From assembly GCF_000805385.1 (NCBI RefSeq), contig NZ_JTJW01000005.1:682001-746000 (forward strand): 64,000 nucleotides of DNA, written 5' to 3'. Below, piece after piece: positions 10,540 through 23,509 of the stretch. The notes under the pieces are model-generated. The model worked only from the letters and a program-made list of their open reading frames with translations, was not told where the DNA came from and made no database searches. This DNA comes from Mycolicibacterium setense. Its GTDB lineage: Bacteria > Actinomycetota > Actinomycetes > Mycobacteriales > Mycobacteriaceae. The number at the start of each line of letters is the position of its first letter. Positions within the stretch are counted from its first letter, which is position 1. The position numbers and the translations under genes are program-made.

Positions 10540-11226
10540 ATGGACACCATGAGGCAAAGGATCCTTGTCGTCGATGACGACCCATCGCTGGCCGAGATGC
10601 TCACCATCGTCTTGCGTGGTGAGGGATTCGACACCGCGGTCATCGGCGACGGCAGCCAAGCGCTGACCGCGGTCCGTGAGTTGCGGCCCGATCTGGTCCT
10701 CCTGGACCTCATGTTGCCCGGCATGAACGGGATCGACGTGTGCCGGGTGCTGCGTGCCGACTCCGGCGTGCCGATCGTCATGCTGACCGCCAAGACCGAC
10801 ACCGTCGACGTGGTGTTGGGCCTGGAATCCGGTGCCGACGACTATGTGATGAAGCCGTTCAAGCCGAAGGAGCTCGTCGCCCGCGTGCGCGCGCGTCTGC
10901 GCCGTAACGAGGACGAGCCTGCCGAGCTGCTGTCGATCAACGATGTCGAGATCGATGTGCCCGCCCACAAGGTGACCCGGCAGGGCGAGCAGATTTCGCT
11001 GACACCGCTGGAGTTCGACCTGCTCGTGGCGCTGGCACGCAAACCACGCCAGGTGTTTACTCGTGATGTGCTGCTCGAACAGGTGTGGGGATATCGCCAC
11101 CCCGCCGACACCCGTTTGGTGAACGTGCATGTCCAGCGGTTGCGGGCCAAGGTCGAGAAGGACCCGGAGAACCCGCAGGTGGTGTTGACCGTTCGAGGAG
11201 TGGGATACAAGGCCGGACCGCCGTGA
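10540..11226 (+). CDS. mtrA: Two-component response regulator MtrA
   Basis: A 228-residue OmpR/PhoB-type regulator. The receiver domain starts [13 protein letters not shown], with phosphoacceptor Asp56 in VLLDLMLPG and the conserved Lys in VMKPF. The winged-helix DNA-binding domain occupies about residues 130-226 ([20 protein letters not shown]). Length and start match the M. tuberculosis protein (Rv3246c). It controls cell division, peptidoglycan hydrolases and oriC-linked genes with its kinase MtrB, encoded 22 bp downstream. Confidence 0.97.
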   Translation: MDTMRQRILVVDDDPSLAEMLTIVLRGEGFDTAVIGDGSQALTAVRELRPDLVLLDLMLPGMNGIDVCRVLRADSGVPIVMLTAKTDTVDVVLGLESGADDYVMKPFKPKELVARVRARLRRNEDEPAELLSINDVEIDVPAHKVTRQGEQISLTPLEFDLLVALARKPRQVFTRDVLLEQVWGYRHPADTRLVNVHVQRLRAKVEKDPENPQVVLTVRGVGYKAGPP

Positions 11227-11248
11227 CGTTCACCGCCTGGCGGTGGCC

Positions 11249-12910
11249 GTGATCTTCGGCTCACGACGGCGCATCCGTGGGCGCTGGGGAGGTTCCGGCC
11301 CACTGTTGCGTGGACTCGGGACGCTCGGCAGGGCGCTGAGCCTGGTGTGGCGTCGTTCGCTGCAACTGCGTGTGGTCACGCTGACATTGGGGCTTTCGCT
11401 CGCCGTCATCCTGGTACTCGGTTTCGTGCTGACCAGTCAGATCACCGACCGGATTCTCGAGGTCAAGGTCAAGGCCGCCACCGAGGAAGTCGAGCGTGCC
11501 CGCGTCACGGTCGGCGGCATCGTCGGCGGTGAGGAGAGCCGCTCGCTGGACAGCAGCCTGCAGCTGGCGCGCAACACCTTGATCGATCGCAAGGCCGATG
11601 CCCGCGCTGACGTGGCCGGTGCGTTCGACGCCGCGCTCATCGTTCCCGGCGACGGTCCACGCGAGGCCGCGGCGGCCGGGCCGGTGCAACAGGTGCCGAA
11701 GGCGTTGCGCGACTTCGTCAAAGCCGGGCAGGTCAGCTATCAGTACGCCACGGTGCATACCGATGGGTTCTCCGGGCCGGCGCTGATCGTCGGCAGCCCG
11801 GCGTCCTCGTCGGTGCCCAATCTTGAGCTGTACCTGATCTTTCCGCTGAACAACGAGGAGAGCACCATCTCGCTGGTGCGCGGCACGATGGCGACCGGCG
11901 GCGTGGTGTTGTTGGGCCTGCTGGCCGCGATCGCCCTGGTGGTGGCCCGCCAGATCGTGCAGCCGGTGCGTTCGGCCTCGCGTATCGCCGAGCGGTTCGC
12001 CGAAGGACACCTGACCGAGCGCATGCCGGTGCGCGGCGAGGACGACATGGCGCGGTTGGCGGTGTCGTTCAACGACATGGCCGAGAGCCTGTCCCGCCAG
12101 ATCCAACAACTCGAAGAGTTCGGAAACCTGCAGCGCCGCTTCACTTCTGACGTCAGCCACGAGCTGCGCACGCCCCTGACCACCGTGCGCATGGCCGCGG
12201 ATCTGATCCATGACCATAGTGAGGATCTGGACCCCGCATTGCGGCGGTCCACCGAACTGATGGTCAACGAACTGGACCGCTTCGAGACCCTGCTGGCCGA
12301 CCTGCTGGAAATCTCCCGCCACGACGCCGGCGTTGCGGAGCTGTCGGTGGAGTCGGTCGATCTGCGCTCCACGGTGCAGAGCGCGCTGGACAACGTCGGG
12401 CACCTGGCCGCCGACGCGGAGGTGGACCTCGACGTCAACATGCCCGCCGATGAGGTGATCGCGGAGGTGGATCCGCGCCGGGTGGAACGGATCCTGCGCA
12501 ACCTCATCGCCAATGCCATCGACCACGCCGAACGCAAACCGGTGCGCATCCGGATGGCCGCCGACGAGGACACCGTGGCCGTCACCGTCCGCGACTTCGG
12601 CGTCGGTCTGCGCCCCGGCGAGGAGAAGCTGGTGTTCAGCCGATTCTGGCGGTCGGACCCGTCACGGGTGCGTCGCTCCGGCGGCACCGGATTGGGGCTG
12701 GCGATCAGCATCGAGGACGCGCGCCTGCACCAGGGCCGGTTGGAGGCCTGGGGCGAACCGGGCAAGGGAGCCTGCTTCCGCCTGACGCTGCCCCTGGTGC
12801 GCGGCCACAAGGTGACCACGAGCCCGTTGCCGCTCAAACCCGTTGCGCCGCAGCAGAAGCAGCGGCAGCGTCCCACCCGGGACCGGGAGCAAGCGGAGGA
12901 GAACGTGTGA
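11249..12910 (+). CDS. mtrB: Sensor histidine kinase MtrB
   Basis: A 553-residue membrane kinase. Two transmembrane helices (about 35-58 and 210-232) bracket an extracellular loop, followed by HAMP, HisKA with phosphoacceptor His304 ([11 protein letters not shown]), and a HATPase domain with [15 protein letters not shown] 11249 ([12 protein letters not shown]) is chosen because it matches the family N-terminus; GTG 11243 adds only two residues. Its stop overlaps the lpqB start, indicating a coupled mtrA-mtrB-lpqB operon. It corresponds to Rv3245c. Confidence 0.96.
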   Translation: MIFGSRRRIRGRWGGSGPLLRGLGTLGRALSLVWRRSLQLRVVTLTLGLSLAVILVLGFVLTSQITDRILEVKVKAATEEVERARVTVGGIVGGEESRSLDSSLQLARNTLIDRKADARADVAGAFDAALIVPGDGPREAAAAGPVQQVPKALRDFVKAGQVSYQYATVHTDGFSGPALIVGSPASSSVPNLELYLIFPLNNEESTISLVRGTMATGGVVLLGLLAAIALVVARQIVQPVRSASRIAERFAEGHLTERMPVRGEDDMARLAVSFNDMAESLSRQIQQLEEFGNLQRRFTSDVSHELRTPLTTVRMAADLIHDHSEDLDPALRRSTELMVNELDRFETLLADLLEISRHDAGVAELSVESVDLRSTVQSALDNVGHLAADAEVDLDVNMPADEVIAEVDPRRVERILRNLIANAIDHAERKPVRIRMAADEDTVAVTVRDFGVGLRPGEEKLVFSRFWRSDPSRVRRSGGTGLGLAISIEDARLHQGRLEAWGEPGKGACFRLTLPLVRGHKVTTSPLPLKPVAPQQKQRQRPTRDREQAEENV

Positions 12911-14667
12911 AGCGCCTGCTGACGGTGGTGATCGTCGGTCTGGTAGTCCTGGTGTCCGGATGCGCGGGAATTCCGAATTCGTCGTCCCCGCAGGCGATCG
13001 GCACGGTCGACAAACCGGCACCACCGAACCTTCCCAAACCGGCGCCCGGCATGGACCCCGACGTGTTGCTACGCGAATTCCTCAAGGCCACTGCCGATCC
13101 CGCGAACCGGCACCTGGCCGCGCGGCAGTTCCTCACCGAGTCGGCCTCCAGCGCATGGGACGACGCCGGTAGCGCGCTGCTGCTCGACCGCGTGGTGTTC
13201 GTCGAAACCCGTGGCTCGGACCGGGTTTCGGTGAGCATGCGGGCTGACATCCTGGGGTCACTGTCCGACATGGGAGTGTTCGAGACGGGGGAGGGCGCGC
13301 TGCCCGATCCCGGTCCCATCGAACTCGTCCAGACCCCGGGCGGATGGCGTATCGACCGGTTGCCCAACGGCGTGTTCCTCGACTGGCAACAGTTCCAGTC
13401 GACCTACAAACGCAACACCCTTTACTTCGTCGACCCGACCGGAACCACCGTCGTGCCCGATCCGCGCTACGTCGCGGTCTCCGATCCCGACCAGTTGGCC
13501 ACCGAGTTGATCTCCAAACTCGTTGCCGGGCCACGCCCGGAGATGGCCAGATCCGTGCGGAACCTGCTCGACGCACCGCTGCGGATGCGCGGCCCGGTCA
13601 CCCGGGCCGACGGCGGCAAGACCGGCGTGGGCCGTGGCTACGGCGGCGCCCGCATCGACCTCGAGAACCTGTCGACCACCGATCCGCACAGTCGTCAACT
13701 GCTTGCCGCCCAAATCATTTGGACCCTGTCGCGCGCCGGGGTCAGCGGCCCGTACGTGATCAACGCCGACGGTGCGCCATTGGACGACCGGTTCGCCGAC
13801 GGCTGGGAGACCTCCGATGTCGCGGCGGCCGATCCGGGGGCGGTACCCGGCGCGGCGGCCGGGCTGCACGCGCTGGTGGGTGGCTCGCTCGTGGCGCTCG
13901 ACGGCCAGCAGACGGCCAGGGTGCCCGGCGCATTCGGCTCTGCGCCCAATCAGAAGTCGGCCGCGGTGTCGCGCAACGGGCAGGACGCGGCCTCGGTCGT
14001 CGTGCTGCCGGACGCGCCGGAAGCCACGGCTGCCTCGCTATGGATGGGGCCGCTGGGCGGGCCCACGGCCAAGGCCATCGAGGGCCGCAGCCTGACCCGG
14101 CCCAGTTGGTCGCTGGATCAGGCGGTGTGGGTGGTGGTCGACGATGTCAACGTGGTGCGGGCCATCCGCGACGCGTCAGGCGTGCCGGCCCGCATTCCGG
14201 TCGACGTCGCGGCGGTGTCCACCCGCTATCCGGGCCCGATCACCGAACTGCAACTCTCACGCGACGGCACGCGTGCGGCGATGGTGATCGGCGGGCAGGT
14301 GATCCTGGCGGGAATCGAGCGCACCCCCGAGGGACAGTTCCTGCTGACCTACCCGCGGCGCCTCGGCTTCGGCCTGGGCAACAGCGTGGTGTCGCTGTCC
14401 TGGCGCACCGGCGACGACATCGTGGTCAGCCGGACCGACCCGGCCCACCCGGTGTCGTACGTGAATCTCGACGGGGTCAACTCCGACGGGCCGAGCCGCA
14501 ATCTGGTGGCCCCGGTGGGCACCGTGGCCGCCAATCCGTCGACGGTATATGTCGCCGACCAACGCGGCGTGCTGCAGCTCTCGGCGTCGGCCAGTGAGGA
14601 CAACCCGGGGTGGGTCGAGGTGCGCCCGTTGATGATTGCCGGCTCGGTGCCGGTACTGCCCGGCTGA
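12907..14667 (+). CDS. lpqB: Lipoprotein LpqB, MtrB-interacting
   Basis: A 586-residue lipoprotein. The signal peptide ends in the lipobox LVSGC, with Cys19 as the lipidated residue. A GerMN-like domain (about 60-200) is followed by a beta-propeller-like C-terminal region with many short strands. In actinobacteria LpqB binds the extracellular domain of MtrB and modulates MtrA phosphorylation. The GTG start overlaps the mtrB stop by four bases (GTGA). It corresponds to Rv3244c. Confidence 0.95.
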   Translation: MKRLLTVVIVGLVVLVSGCAGIPNSSSPQAIGTVDKPAPPNLPKPAPGMDPDVLLREFLKATADPANRHLAARQFLTESASSAWDDAGSALLLDRVVFVETRGSDRVSVSMRADILGSLSDMGVFETGEGALPDPGPIELVQTPGGWRIDRLPNGVFLDWQQFQSTYKRNTLYFVDPTGTTVVPDPRYVAVSDPDQLATELISKLVAGPRPEMARSVRNLLDAPLRMRGPVTRADGGKTGVGRGYGGARIDLENLSTTDPHSRQLLAAQIIWTLSRAGVSGPYVINADGAPLDDRFADGWETSDVAAADPGAVPGAAAGLHALVGGSLVALDGQQTARVPGAFGSAPNQKSAAVSRNGQDAASVVVLPDAPEATAASLWMGPLGGPTAKAIEGRSLTRPSWSLDQAVWVVVDDVNVVRAIRDASGVPARIPVDVAAVSTRYPGPITELQLSRDGTRAAMVIGGQVILAGIERTPEGQFLLTYPRRLGFGLGNSVVSLSWRTGDDIVVSRTDPAHPVSYVNLDGVNSDGPSRNLVAPVGTVAANPSTVYVADQRGVLQLSASASEDNPGWVEVRPLMIAGSVPVLPG

Positions 14668-14797
14668 GGCCGCTCGGCGCGCCGGTTTCCACTTCTGGGC
14701 TGTGCACCGCCGGGTTTCGCGACCCAGCGGTAGAAATCTGCGAAGTCAGGCGAATGAGAGTCCGGCTATGTCGGCCCGGACGCGCAGACTGCCGGAC

Positions 14798-15427
14798 ATG
14801 CTCGACCTCATCCTGCCGTTGGAATGTGGTGGCTGCGGTGCGCCGTCGACCAGGTGGTGTGCCTCGTGCGCCGCACAACTCGGGGTTGGGGACGACGAGC
14901 CGCACCTGTTCACTGCGCGGACCGATCCGGGAGTCCCGGTCTTCGCGCTGGGCCGCCATGCCGGCGTCCGCAGACGCGTCATCGTCGCCGCCAAAGAAAA
15001 GGGGCGCACGGACCTGATCGGCCCCCTGGCCACAGCGCTGAGCGCCGGCCTGCAGCACCTGCTGACCTGGGGCATCATCGGCACTCCGGTGACGGTGGTG
15101 CCGGCGCCCACCCGGCGTGCCGCAGCGCGTCGCCGTGGCGGCGATCCGGTCAGCCGGATGGCGACGTCGGCGGTGGCCGATCTGCCCGGGGCGTGCGTCG
15201 TGCCTGCGCTGCGCCTGCGGCCCTGGGTGCGAGATTCGGTGGGCCTGTCCGGTGCCGCACGTCAGCGCAATATCGCCGGCCGAGTGCGTCTCGTCAGGCC
15301 CGTCACCGGCGAAGTGGTCCTCGTCGACGACATCGTCACGACCGGGGCAACGGCGGCCGAATCGGTGCGGATGCTCAGGCGTGCGGGGGCTGAAGTGTCC
15401 GCTGTGCTGGCGATTTCGCATGCCTGA
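14798..15427 (+). CDS. ComF-like phosphoribosyltransferase-domain protein
   Basis: A 209-residue protein with an N-terminal zinc-ribbon-like Cys set (LECGGCGAPSTRWCASC) and a C-terminal type I phosphoribosyltransferase fold whose PRPP loop is VVLVDDIVTTGATAAE. ComF relatives take part in DNA uptake or recombination in other bacteria; in mycobacteria the role is unknown. ATG 14798 (MLDLILPLECGGCG) is preferred from family alignment; ATG 14768 would add ten residues. It corresponds to Rv3242c. Confidence 0.85.
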   Translation: MLDLILPLECGGCGAPSTRWCASCAAQLGVGDDEPHLFTARTDPGVPVFALGRHAGVRRRVIVAAKEKGRTDLIGPLATALSAGLQHLLTWGIIGTPVTVVPAPTRRAAARRRGGDPVSRMATSAVADLPGACVVPALRLRPWVRDSVGLSGAARQRNIAGRVRLVRPVTGEVVLVDDIVTTGATAAESVRMLRRAGAEVSAVLAISHA

Positions 15428-15728
15428 CGTGCGGCGGGTTTCGCCGGGATCAAACCCGCGTGAAGAACTGAAAACACGTATTTGAAATTGGTGGCACGAG
15501 TGGGTGAACACGGACTACCGTCGGCAGCAACCACCCGTGAATTACTCACGGCGGCGCTGACAGGACACCGGCGCCACTTCGCCGCACATGGCTGTAGCCG
15601 GGCAGGAGGTGAGTTACCCGACACCTTGCGCCGATGGGTGGAGCAAACTTCCGGCCCATCGCCACGATTCGTTGAGAAGCAGGGCACGCATGAAGCGTGT
15701 GACAACTGAGAGAAACGAGTTGCCGAGT
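15428..15728 (+). other. 301-bp region upstream of hpf without a recognisable gene; possible structured leader
   Basis: No convincing coding frame was found. A -10-like TACCGT lies at 15516-15521. A stable hairpin follows: CCGTGA (15535-15540) and TCACGG (15546-15551) around ATTAC. More GC-rich inverted segments occur up to 15640. If transcription starts near 15528, hpf would have a 200-nt untranslated leader. I could not match it to a known riboswitch class. Confidence 0.4.
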
Positions 15729-16412
15729 ATGTCAACCCATACCCCGGATACAAGCGCCACCATGGTGGTCGACCCCGACGAACAGGTCGGCGAAACCACC
15801 CCGGAGCCGAATGCAGAGGTCGTGGTCAAGGGTCGAAACGTAGAAGTTCCAGACCATTTCCGTATCTACGTCTCGGAGAAGTTGTCGCGCCTGGAGCGGT
15901 TCGACCGCACCATCTACCTGTTCGACGTCGAACTCGACCACGAACGCAACCGCCGTCAACGTAAAAACTGCCAACATGTCGAGATCACGGCCCGCGGCCG
16001 TGGACCGGTGGTGCGCGGCGAGGCCTGCGCCGACAGTTTCTACGCCGCCCTGGAGGCAGCGGCCGGCAAACTCGAGAGCAGGCTGCGCAAGAGCAAGGAC
16101 CGCCGCAAGATCCACTACGGCGACAAGACGCCGGTCTCACTGGCCGAGGCCACGGCGCACGAGACGCTGTTCGACGACCGGCCGCAGGCGGCGGCCGATA
16201 CCCAGATGCCGGACGGCCTCGATGACCATGAGCCCGGCCGGATCGTGCGTATCAAGGAGCACCCGGCCAAGCCGATGACCGTCGACGACGCGCTCTACGA
16301 GATGGAGCTGGTGGGCCACGATTTCTTCCTGTTCCACGACAAGGAGAGCGACCGGCCGTCCGTCGTCTACCGCCGCCACGCCTATGACTACGGCCTGATC
16401 CGCCTGGCGTAG
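15729..16412 (+). CDS. hpf: Long-form ribosome hibernation promoting factor
   Basis: A 227-residue ribosome-binding protein. The N-terminal S30AE/HPF domain (about 30-135; [18 protein letters not shown]) occupies the decoding site of idle ribosomes. The C-terminal dimerisation-type domain (about 170-227; [20 protein letters not shown]) defines the long form. ATG 15729 is chosen; upstream in-frame codons look unrelated. It matches Rv3241c, the non-DosR paralogue, and lies directly before secA1 but is separated from it by a terminator. Confidence 0.93.
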   Translation: MSTHTPDTSATMVVDPDEQVGETTPEPNAEVVVKGRNVEVPDHFRIYVSEKLSRLERFDRTIYLFDVELDHERNRRQRKNCQHVEITARGRGPVVRGEACADSFYAALEAAAGKLESRLRKSKDRRKIHYGDKTPVSLAEATAHETLFDDRPQAAADTQMPDGLDDHEPGRIVRIKEHPAKPMTVDDALYEMELVGHDFFLFHDKESDRPSVVYRRHAYDYGLIRLA

Positions 16413-16442
16413 CCCTTCCGAACAGACACGACGCAACGAAAC

Positions 16443-16472
16443 CGCACCCCGGAGCGTTCCGGGGTGCGTTTT
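16443..16472 (+). terminator. Intrinsic terminator between hpf and secA1
   Basis: The arms CGCACCCCGGA (16443-16453) and TCCGGGGTGCG (16458-16468) form a perfect 11-bp stem with a GCGT loop, followed by TTTTCGTCTCTT. This is a clear rho-independent terminator that ends hpf transcription about 110 bp before secA1. Confidence 0.88.
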
Positions 16473-16584
16473 CGTCTCTTCGCCCCAGCAGAACCAGCGA
16501 GTTCGGCCGGTCACCTACGATGGACGTCAACCAAGCCCGAGCGATCCCACCCACAGGATCCATCGAACCCACAGGGGAAATAGC

Positions 16585-19445
<2,861 letters not shown>

Positions 19446-19449
<4 letters not shown>

Positions 19450-19976
19450 CCCAGCTGCAACGCGGTGAGTTGCCAACGGCCACTGCGTAATTCGATGCGC
19501 CCGGCGATGGCGCGGACGCGCGCGCCACGGGTGTAGGTGGCGAACAGCTCGGCGGCCCCGGACGGGGCTGCCGGGCGCAGGCCCACGCGGCGCAGGCTTG
19601 CCGTGGTCGGGTGCCGGGGCTTGGCGGCGGCGACGACGGCGTCGAGCAACAGTTGGCTCATCAGTGACCTCAGCTGGGCCGGAGGCCTGCGTCGGTCGAC
19701 GACCTCGAGGACCCGGCGCAGTGCCATGTCGGCGAACTGTGCGGCGCCGGGCTGCAATTGGGGTTCCGGGTCGGGGCTGACCAGCCGTAGCCGGCGCTGA
19801 CCATGCCCGTGCAGAACGGTCGGTGCCGGGCACGTCGCCGGCCGGGCCGGCATGAGCACCGGCCCTGGCGCACCTCTCAGCGGAAGCGCCGGCGGCTCGC
19901 AGTCGATGATCGGGGCGGTCAGCGGCCGCCGATCCCGCGCAGGGGCGGATTGAGCGGTGAGTCTTGGGATTTGCAC
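19446..19976 (-). CDS. Rv3235-family conserved actinobacterial protein
   Basis: A 176-residue Ala/Arg/Pro-rich protein of unknown function. The N-terminal 60 residues are low-complexity. The C-terminal 110 residues ([22 protein letters not shown], then the [16 protein letters not shown] strand region) match the small SecA-neighbouring family typified by Rv3235. No signal peptide or membrane helix is seen. It is encoded tail-to-tail with secA1, sharing four bases, a linkage kept in mycobacteria. A role connected with Sec export is only a guess from the linkage. Confidence 0.78.
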
Positions 19977-20222
19977 AGGCAGTCTCCAGCGGTCGGCGTC
20001 AGGGGCGACATCTGCTGGAGAGGTGCAGACCTACCCATGATCGCATGGGTTCGGCGTGCCGGACGCACGGATCTTCGGGGCCAGGTATGGGTTGGTGCGG
20101 GAACGGTTACCCGAATGCGGGGCATGAAATTGACGCGCGGTAGCACCCGTGATGCGCGCGTCCCGAATGGCCGGTTAACGTGACGGGGTTCGAGCGGAGC
20201 GAGAAGGGGAGGTTGGCGCCGC

Positions 20223-21632
20223 ATGGTGAGCAGGCTGTCGGCGTCCGACGCAGCGTTCTATCACTTGGAGAACAGCGCTACGCCCATGTACGTCGGGTCC
20301 TTGTCGATCCTGCGGAAGCCGCGTGCGGGCTTGAGTTACGAGACCCTGCTGGAGACGGTCGAACACCGTCTGCCGCAGATTCCGCGTTACCGGCAGAAGG
20401 TGCGGGAAGTGACGCTGGGCCTGGCCCGTCCGGTGTGGGTGGACGACCGGGATTTCGACATCACCTACCACATCCGCCGCTCGGCGCTGCCGTCTCCGGG
20501 CAGCGACGCGCAGCTGCATGACCTGATCGCGAGGCTGGGCTCGAGGCCGTTGGACCGGACCCGCCCACTGTGGGAGATGTACCTGGTCGAGGGGTTGACC
20601 AAAAACCGCATCGCGATCTACACCAAGACGCACCAGGCCCTGGTCAACGGAATGACCGCCCTCGAGATCGGGCATGTCATCGCCGACCGTTCGCAGAAGC
20701 CGCCCGAGTTCGGCGAGGACATCTGGATTCCGGCGCGCGAACCCAGCGATCGGCAGTTGGTGCTCGGCGCCATCGGCGAGTGGATCACCCGGCCCACCAG
20801 CCAGCTGGCCGCCTTGCGGGACACGGTGACCGAGGTGGCCACCAGTGCCAGCGAACTGGCTGCGGTGGGTCGGCGCGTGGCCGACGTGGCCCGCACGGTG
20901 GCGCGTGGCACCGCCCCCAGCAGTCCGCTGAACACGAGGGTCTCGCGCAACCGCCGGTTCTCGGTGGCCCAGCATCGGTTGGAGGACTACCGGCTGGTGC
21001 GGGCCCGCTACAACTGCGACATCAACGACGTCGTCCTGGCGGTGGTGGCCGGAACGCTGCGCAACTGGCTGCTGTCGCGCGGTGAGCCGGTGACGCCGAC
21101 CACGACGGTGCGGGCGATGGCGCCGATGTCGGTGTACCCGGACGCCGAACTGGACTCCTCGGGGCCGGGGCAGGCCATCAGCGAGGTGTCACCGTTCCTG
21201 GTGGATCTGCCGGTCGGGGAGGGCAACCCGGTGGTGCGGCTCTCGCAGATCGCCCATGCCACCGAATCGCATTCCACCGCGGCCAGTCTGGTCGACGCCC
21301 GCACCATCGTGACCCTGTCCGGGTTCGCCCCGCCGACGTTGCACGCCATGGGTATTCGCGTGGCGACGGGTTTCTCGGCGCGGCTCTTCAACCTGCTGAT
21401 CACCAACGTGCCGGGCGCGCAGAAGCAGATGTACATCGCGGGCACCAAGTTGCTGGAGACCTATGCGGTGCCGCCGCTGCTGCAGAACCAGGTGTTGGCC
21501 ATCGGGGTCACCTCGTACGACGGCATGTTGTACTTCGGAATCAACGCCGACCGGGACGCGATGAGCGATGTCGAGGTGCTTCCGAGCCTGCTCCGGGAAT
21601 CTCTCGACGAACTGCTCGAGGCCGCCAAGTAA
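20223..21632 (+). CDS. WS/DGAT-family acyltransferase-like protein with degenerate active site (Tgs3-like)
   Basis: A 469-residue protein of the wax ester synthase/diacylglycerol acyltransferase family, which makes storage triacylglycerol from acyl-CoA. The N-terminal acyltransferase domain (about 1-270) and the C-terminal WS/DGAT domain (about 300-465, with NLLITNVPG) are intact. The catalytic HHxxxDG motif reads HQALVNG at residues 137-143: the second His is Gln138 and the Asp is Asn142. It corresponds to the Rv3234c/Rv3233c pair, which I recall as two frames of combined similar length. Activity is therefore doubtful. Confidence 0.85.
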   Translation: MVSRLSASDAAFYHLENSATPMYVGSLSILRKPRAGLSYETLLETVEHRLPQIPRYRQKVREVTLGLARPVWVDDRDFDITYHIRRSALPSPGSDAQLHDLIARLGSRPLDRTRPLWEMYLVEGLTKNRIAIYTKTHQALVNGMTALEIGHVIADRSQKPPEFGEDIWIPAREPSDRQLVLGAIGEWITRPTSQLAALRDTVTEVATSASELAAVGRRVADVARTVARGTAPSSPLNTRVSRNRRFSVAQHRLEDYRLVRARYNCDINDVVLAVVAGTLRNWLLSRGEPVTPTTTVRAMAPMSVYPDAELDSSGPGQAISEVSPFLVDLPVGEGNPVVRLSQIAHATESHSTAASLVDARTIVTLSGFAPPTLHAMGIRVATGFSARLFNLLITNVPGAQKQMYIAGTKLLETYAVPPLLQNQVLAIGVTSYDGMLYFGINADRDAMSDVEVLPSLLRESLDELLEAAK

Positions 21633-21694
21633 CTCTGGCAAAACGGCTCGACGTGTTTGACCTGAGCCGCAATTCGCGGTCTGATGAATTGATC

Positions 21695-23500
21695 ATGCCA
21701 GCTGAGATACGAAAAAGTAGACCCGACAAGCACACGCAGGAAGTCAAGAAAGCAACACAGAAGGCGCTGAAATCGCCGACCGGCGACGTCGTGCCGCATC
21801 CTGTCCTGGATGTGCCGGTCGAGCAGAAGGCCTACACCCGACGCGCCGGTGTGGACTGGGTGGTGTTCGGTGTCACCGCTCTGATCGCCGTGGCCTTTCT
21901 GGTCTGGGGATTCCTCAGCACCGATTCTCTGGCCACCGCCTCGTCCAACGCCCTCGGCTGGGTGATGGCCGATGTCGGTTGGCTGTTCGTGCTGACCGCG
22001 TCCGGCTTCGTGGTGTTCGTGATCTGGCTGGCGATGAGCCGGTACGGCAACATCCCGCTGGGACGCGACGACGACGAACCGGAGTTCCGCACCACGTCCT
22101 GGGTCGCCATGATGTTCAGCGCCGGCATGGGTATCGGCCTGATGTTCTTCGGGGTGTCCGAGCCGCTGTCGCACTTCGCCGACCCGCCGCCGGGGACCGG
22201 TGGGCCGGGCAATCCCCGGGCGGCCGAGACCGCGATGGCCACCACGATGTTCCACTGGACGTTGCATCCGTGGGCCATCTACGCCGTCGTCGGCCTGACC
22301 ATCGCCTACGGGGTGTACCGCAAGGGCAGGCTGCAGCTCGTCTCGGCCGCGTTCGAGCCCCTGCTGGGCAAACGGGCCAACGGGCCGTGGGGCAAGGTGA
22401 TCGACATGCTGGCGATCTTCGCCACGCTGTTCGGATCGGCCGCCTCGCTCGGCCTCGGCGCACTACAGATCCGCAGCGGTCTGCACATCGTCGCCGGCGT
22501 CGGGGAGACCGGCAACGCCATCCTGATCGGCATCATCACGATCCTCACCGTCGCGTTCGTGTTGTCGGCGGTGTCGGGCGTGGCGCGCGGCATCCAGTGG
22601 TTGTCCAACATCAACATGGTGCTGGCGCTGGCGATGGCGCTGTTCATCTTCGTGGTCGGCCCGACGATGTTCATGCTCAACATGATTCCGACGTCCATCG
22701 GCAGTTACATCGGTGATCTCGCCCAGATGGCGGCCCGCACCGGTGCCGAAGGCGAGGCCGTCAGTACCTGGCTGCAGAGCTGGACCATCTTCTATTGGGC
22801 GTGGTGGATTTCCTGGACCCCCTTCGTCGGGATGTTCATCGCCCGGATCTCCCGTGGTCGCACCATCCGGCAATTCGTGACGGGCGTGCTGCTGGTACCC
22901 AGCGTGGTATCGGTGATCTGGTTCTGCGTGTTCGGCGGCGCGGCCATCTTCGAGCAGCAGAACGGTGTGGACCTGGCCGGAATGGGCAGCCAGGAGCGAC
23001 AGCTGTTCAGTTTGCTCGGCGAGTACCCGATCGCGACGGTCACCAGTGTGGTGGTGATGATTCTGGTGGCCATCTTCTTCGTGTCCGGTGCCGACGCCGC
23101 GTCGATCGTGATGGGGTCGCTGTCCGAGCGCGGCACCATCAAACCGACCCGGCCGACGGTCATCTTCTGGGGTGTCGCCACGGGTGCGGTGGCCGCGGTG
23201 ATGCTGTTGGTCGGGGGAGAGGACGCCCTCAACGGCCTGCAGTCGATCACCATCGTCGTCGCGGTGCCTTTCGTTCTGGTGATGATCGGCCTCGCGGTGT
23301 CGCTGGTGCGGGACCTACGGCGCGACCCCATGGTGGTGCGCCGCGAGTACGCGCTGGAGGCGGTCAACGATGCTGTGGTCGCCGGTGTGACCCAGCACGG
23401 CGACGACTTCGTGATTTCGGTGGAGAAGGACCCGCACGCCGAAGACAAAACGGCCGAAGACAAAACGGCCGAGGACAAAAAGGACGCTGTGGACGGCTAG
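21695..23500 (+). CDS. BCCT-family compatible-solute transporter (glycine betaine/choline type)
   Basis: A 601-residue secondary transporter with about 12 membrane helices. The Na+/betaine glycine stretch AGMGIGLMFFGVSEP and the eighth-helix signature (WTIFYWAWWISWTPFVG then RISRGRTIRQF) identify the betaine/choline/carnitine family. It should import osmoprotectants with sodium or protons. The basic N-terminus and charged C-terminus, including three copies of AEDKT/K, resemble the osmosensing extensions of BetP. ATG 21695 is preferred; GTG 21653 would add 14 residues. Nine bases separate it from the DUF6912 gene. Confidence 0.9.
   Translation: MPAEIRKSRPDKHTQEVKKATQKALKSPTGDVVPHPVLDVPVEQKAYTRRAGVDWVVFGVTALIAVAFLVWGFLSTDSLATASSNALGWVMADVGWLFVLTASGFVVFVIWLAMSRYGNIPLGRDDDEPEFRTTSWVAMMFSAGMGIGLMFFGVSEPLSHFADPPPGTGGPGNPRAAETAMATTMFHWTLHPWAIYAVVGLTIAYGVYRKGRLQLVSAAFEPLLGKRANGPWGKVIDMLAIFATLFGSAASLGLGALQIRSGLHIVAGVGETGNAILIGIITILTVAFVLSAVSGVARGIQWLSNINMVLALAMALFIFVVGPTMFMLNMIPTSIGSYIGDLAQMAARTGAEGEAVSTWLQSWTIFYWAWWISWTPFVGMFIARISRGRTIRQFVTGVLLVPSVVSVIWFCVFGGAAIFEQQNGVDLAGMGSQERQLFSLLGEYPIATVTSVVVMILVAIFFVSGADAASIVMGSLSERGTIKPTRPTVIFWGVATGAVAAVMLLVGGEDALNGLQSITIVVAVPFVLVMIGLAVSLVRDLRRDPMVVRREYALEAVNDAVVAGVTQHGDDFVISVEKDPHAEDKTAEDKTAEDKKDAVDG
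23438..23482 (+). repeat. Triplicated 15-bp unit in the C-terminal tail of the BCCT transporter
   Basis: Two exact copies of GCCGAAGACAAAACG (23438-23452 and 23453-23467) are followed by a third with two changes (23468-23482). The repeat keeps frame and encodes AEDKT-AEDKT-AEDKK, so copy-number change would only alter the length of the charged tail. Confidence 0.85.
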
Positions 23501-23509
23501 GGTCGCGGT

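Noticed and set aside
11261..12526. 421-codon minus-strand frame inside mtrB
   Set aside because: Antisense shadow of a clear histidine kinase gene, His/Gln/Arg-rich with no motifs.
15550..15580. Sequence resembling the end of a cobalamin riboswitch in the hpf leader
   Set aside because: Only a short ACAGGACACCGGC-like stretch matches; the B12 box and other core elements are missing.
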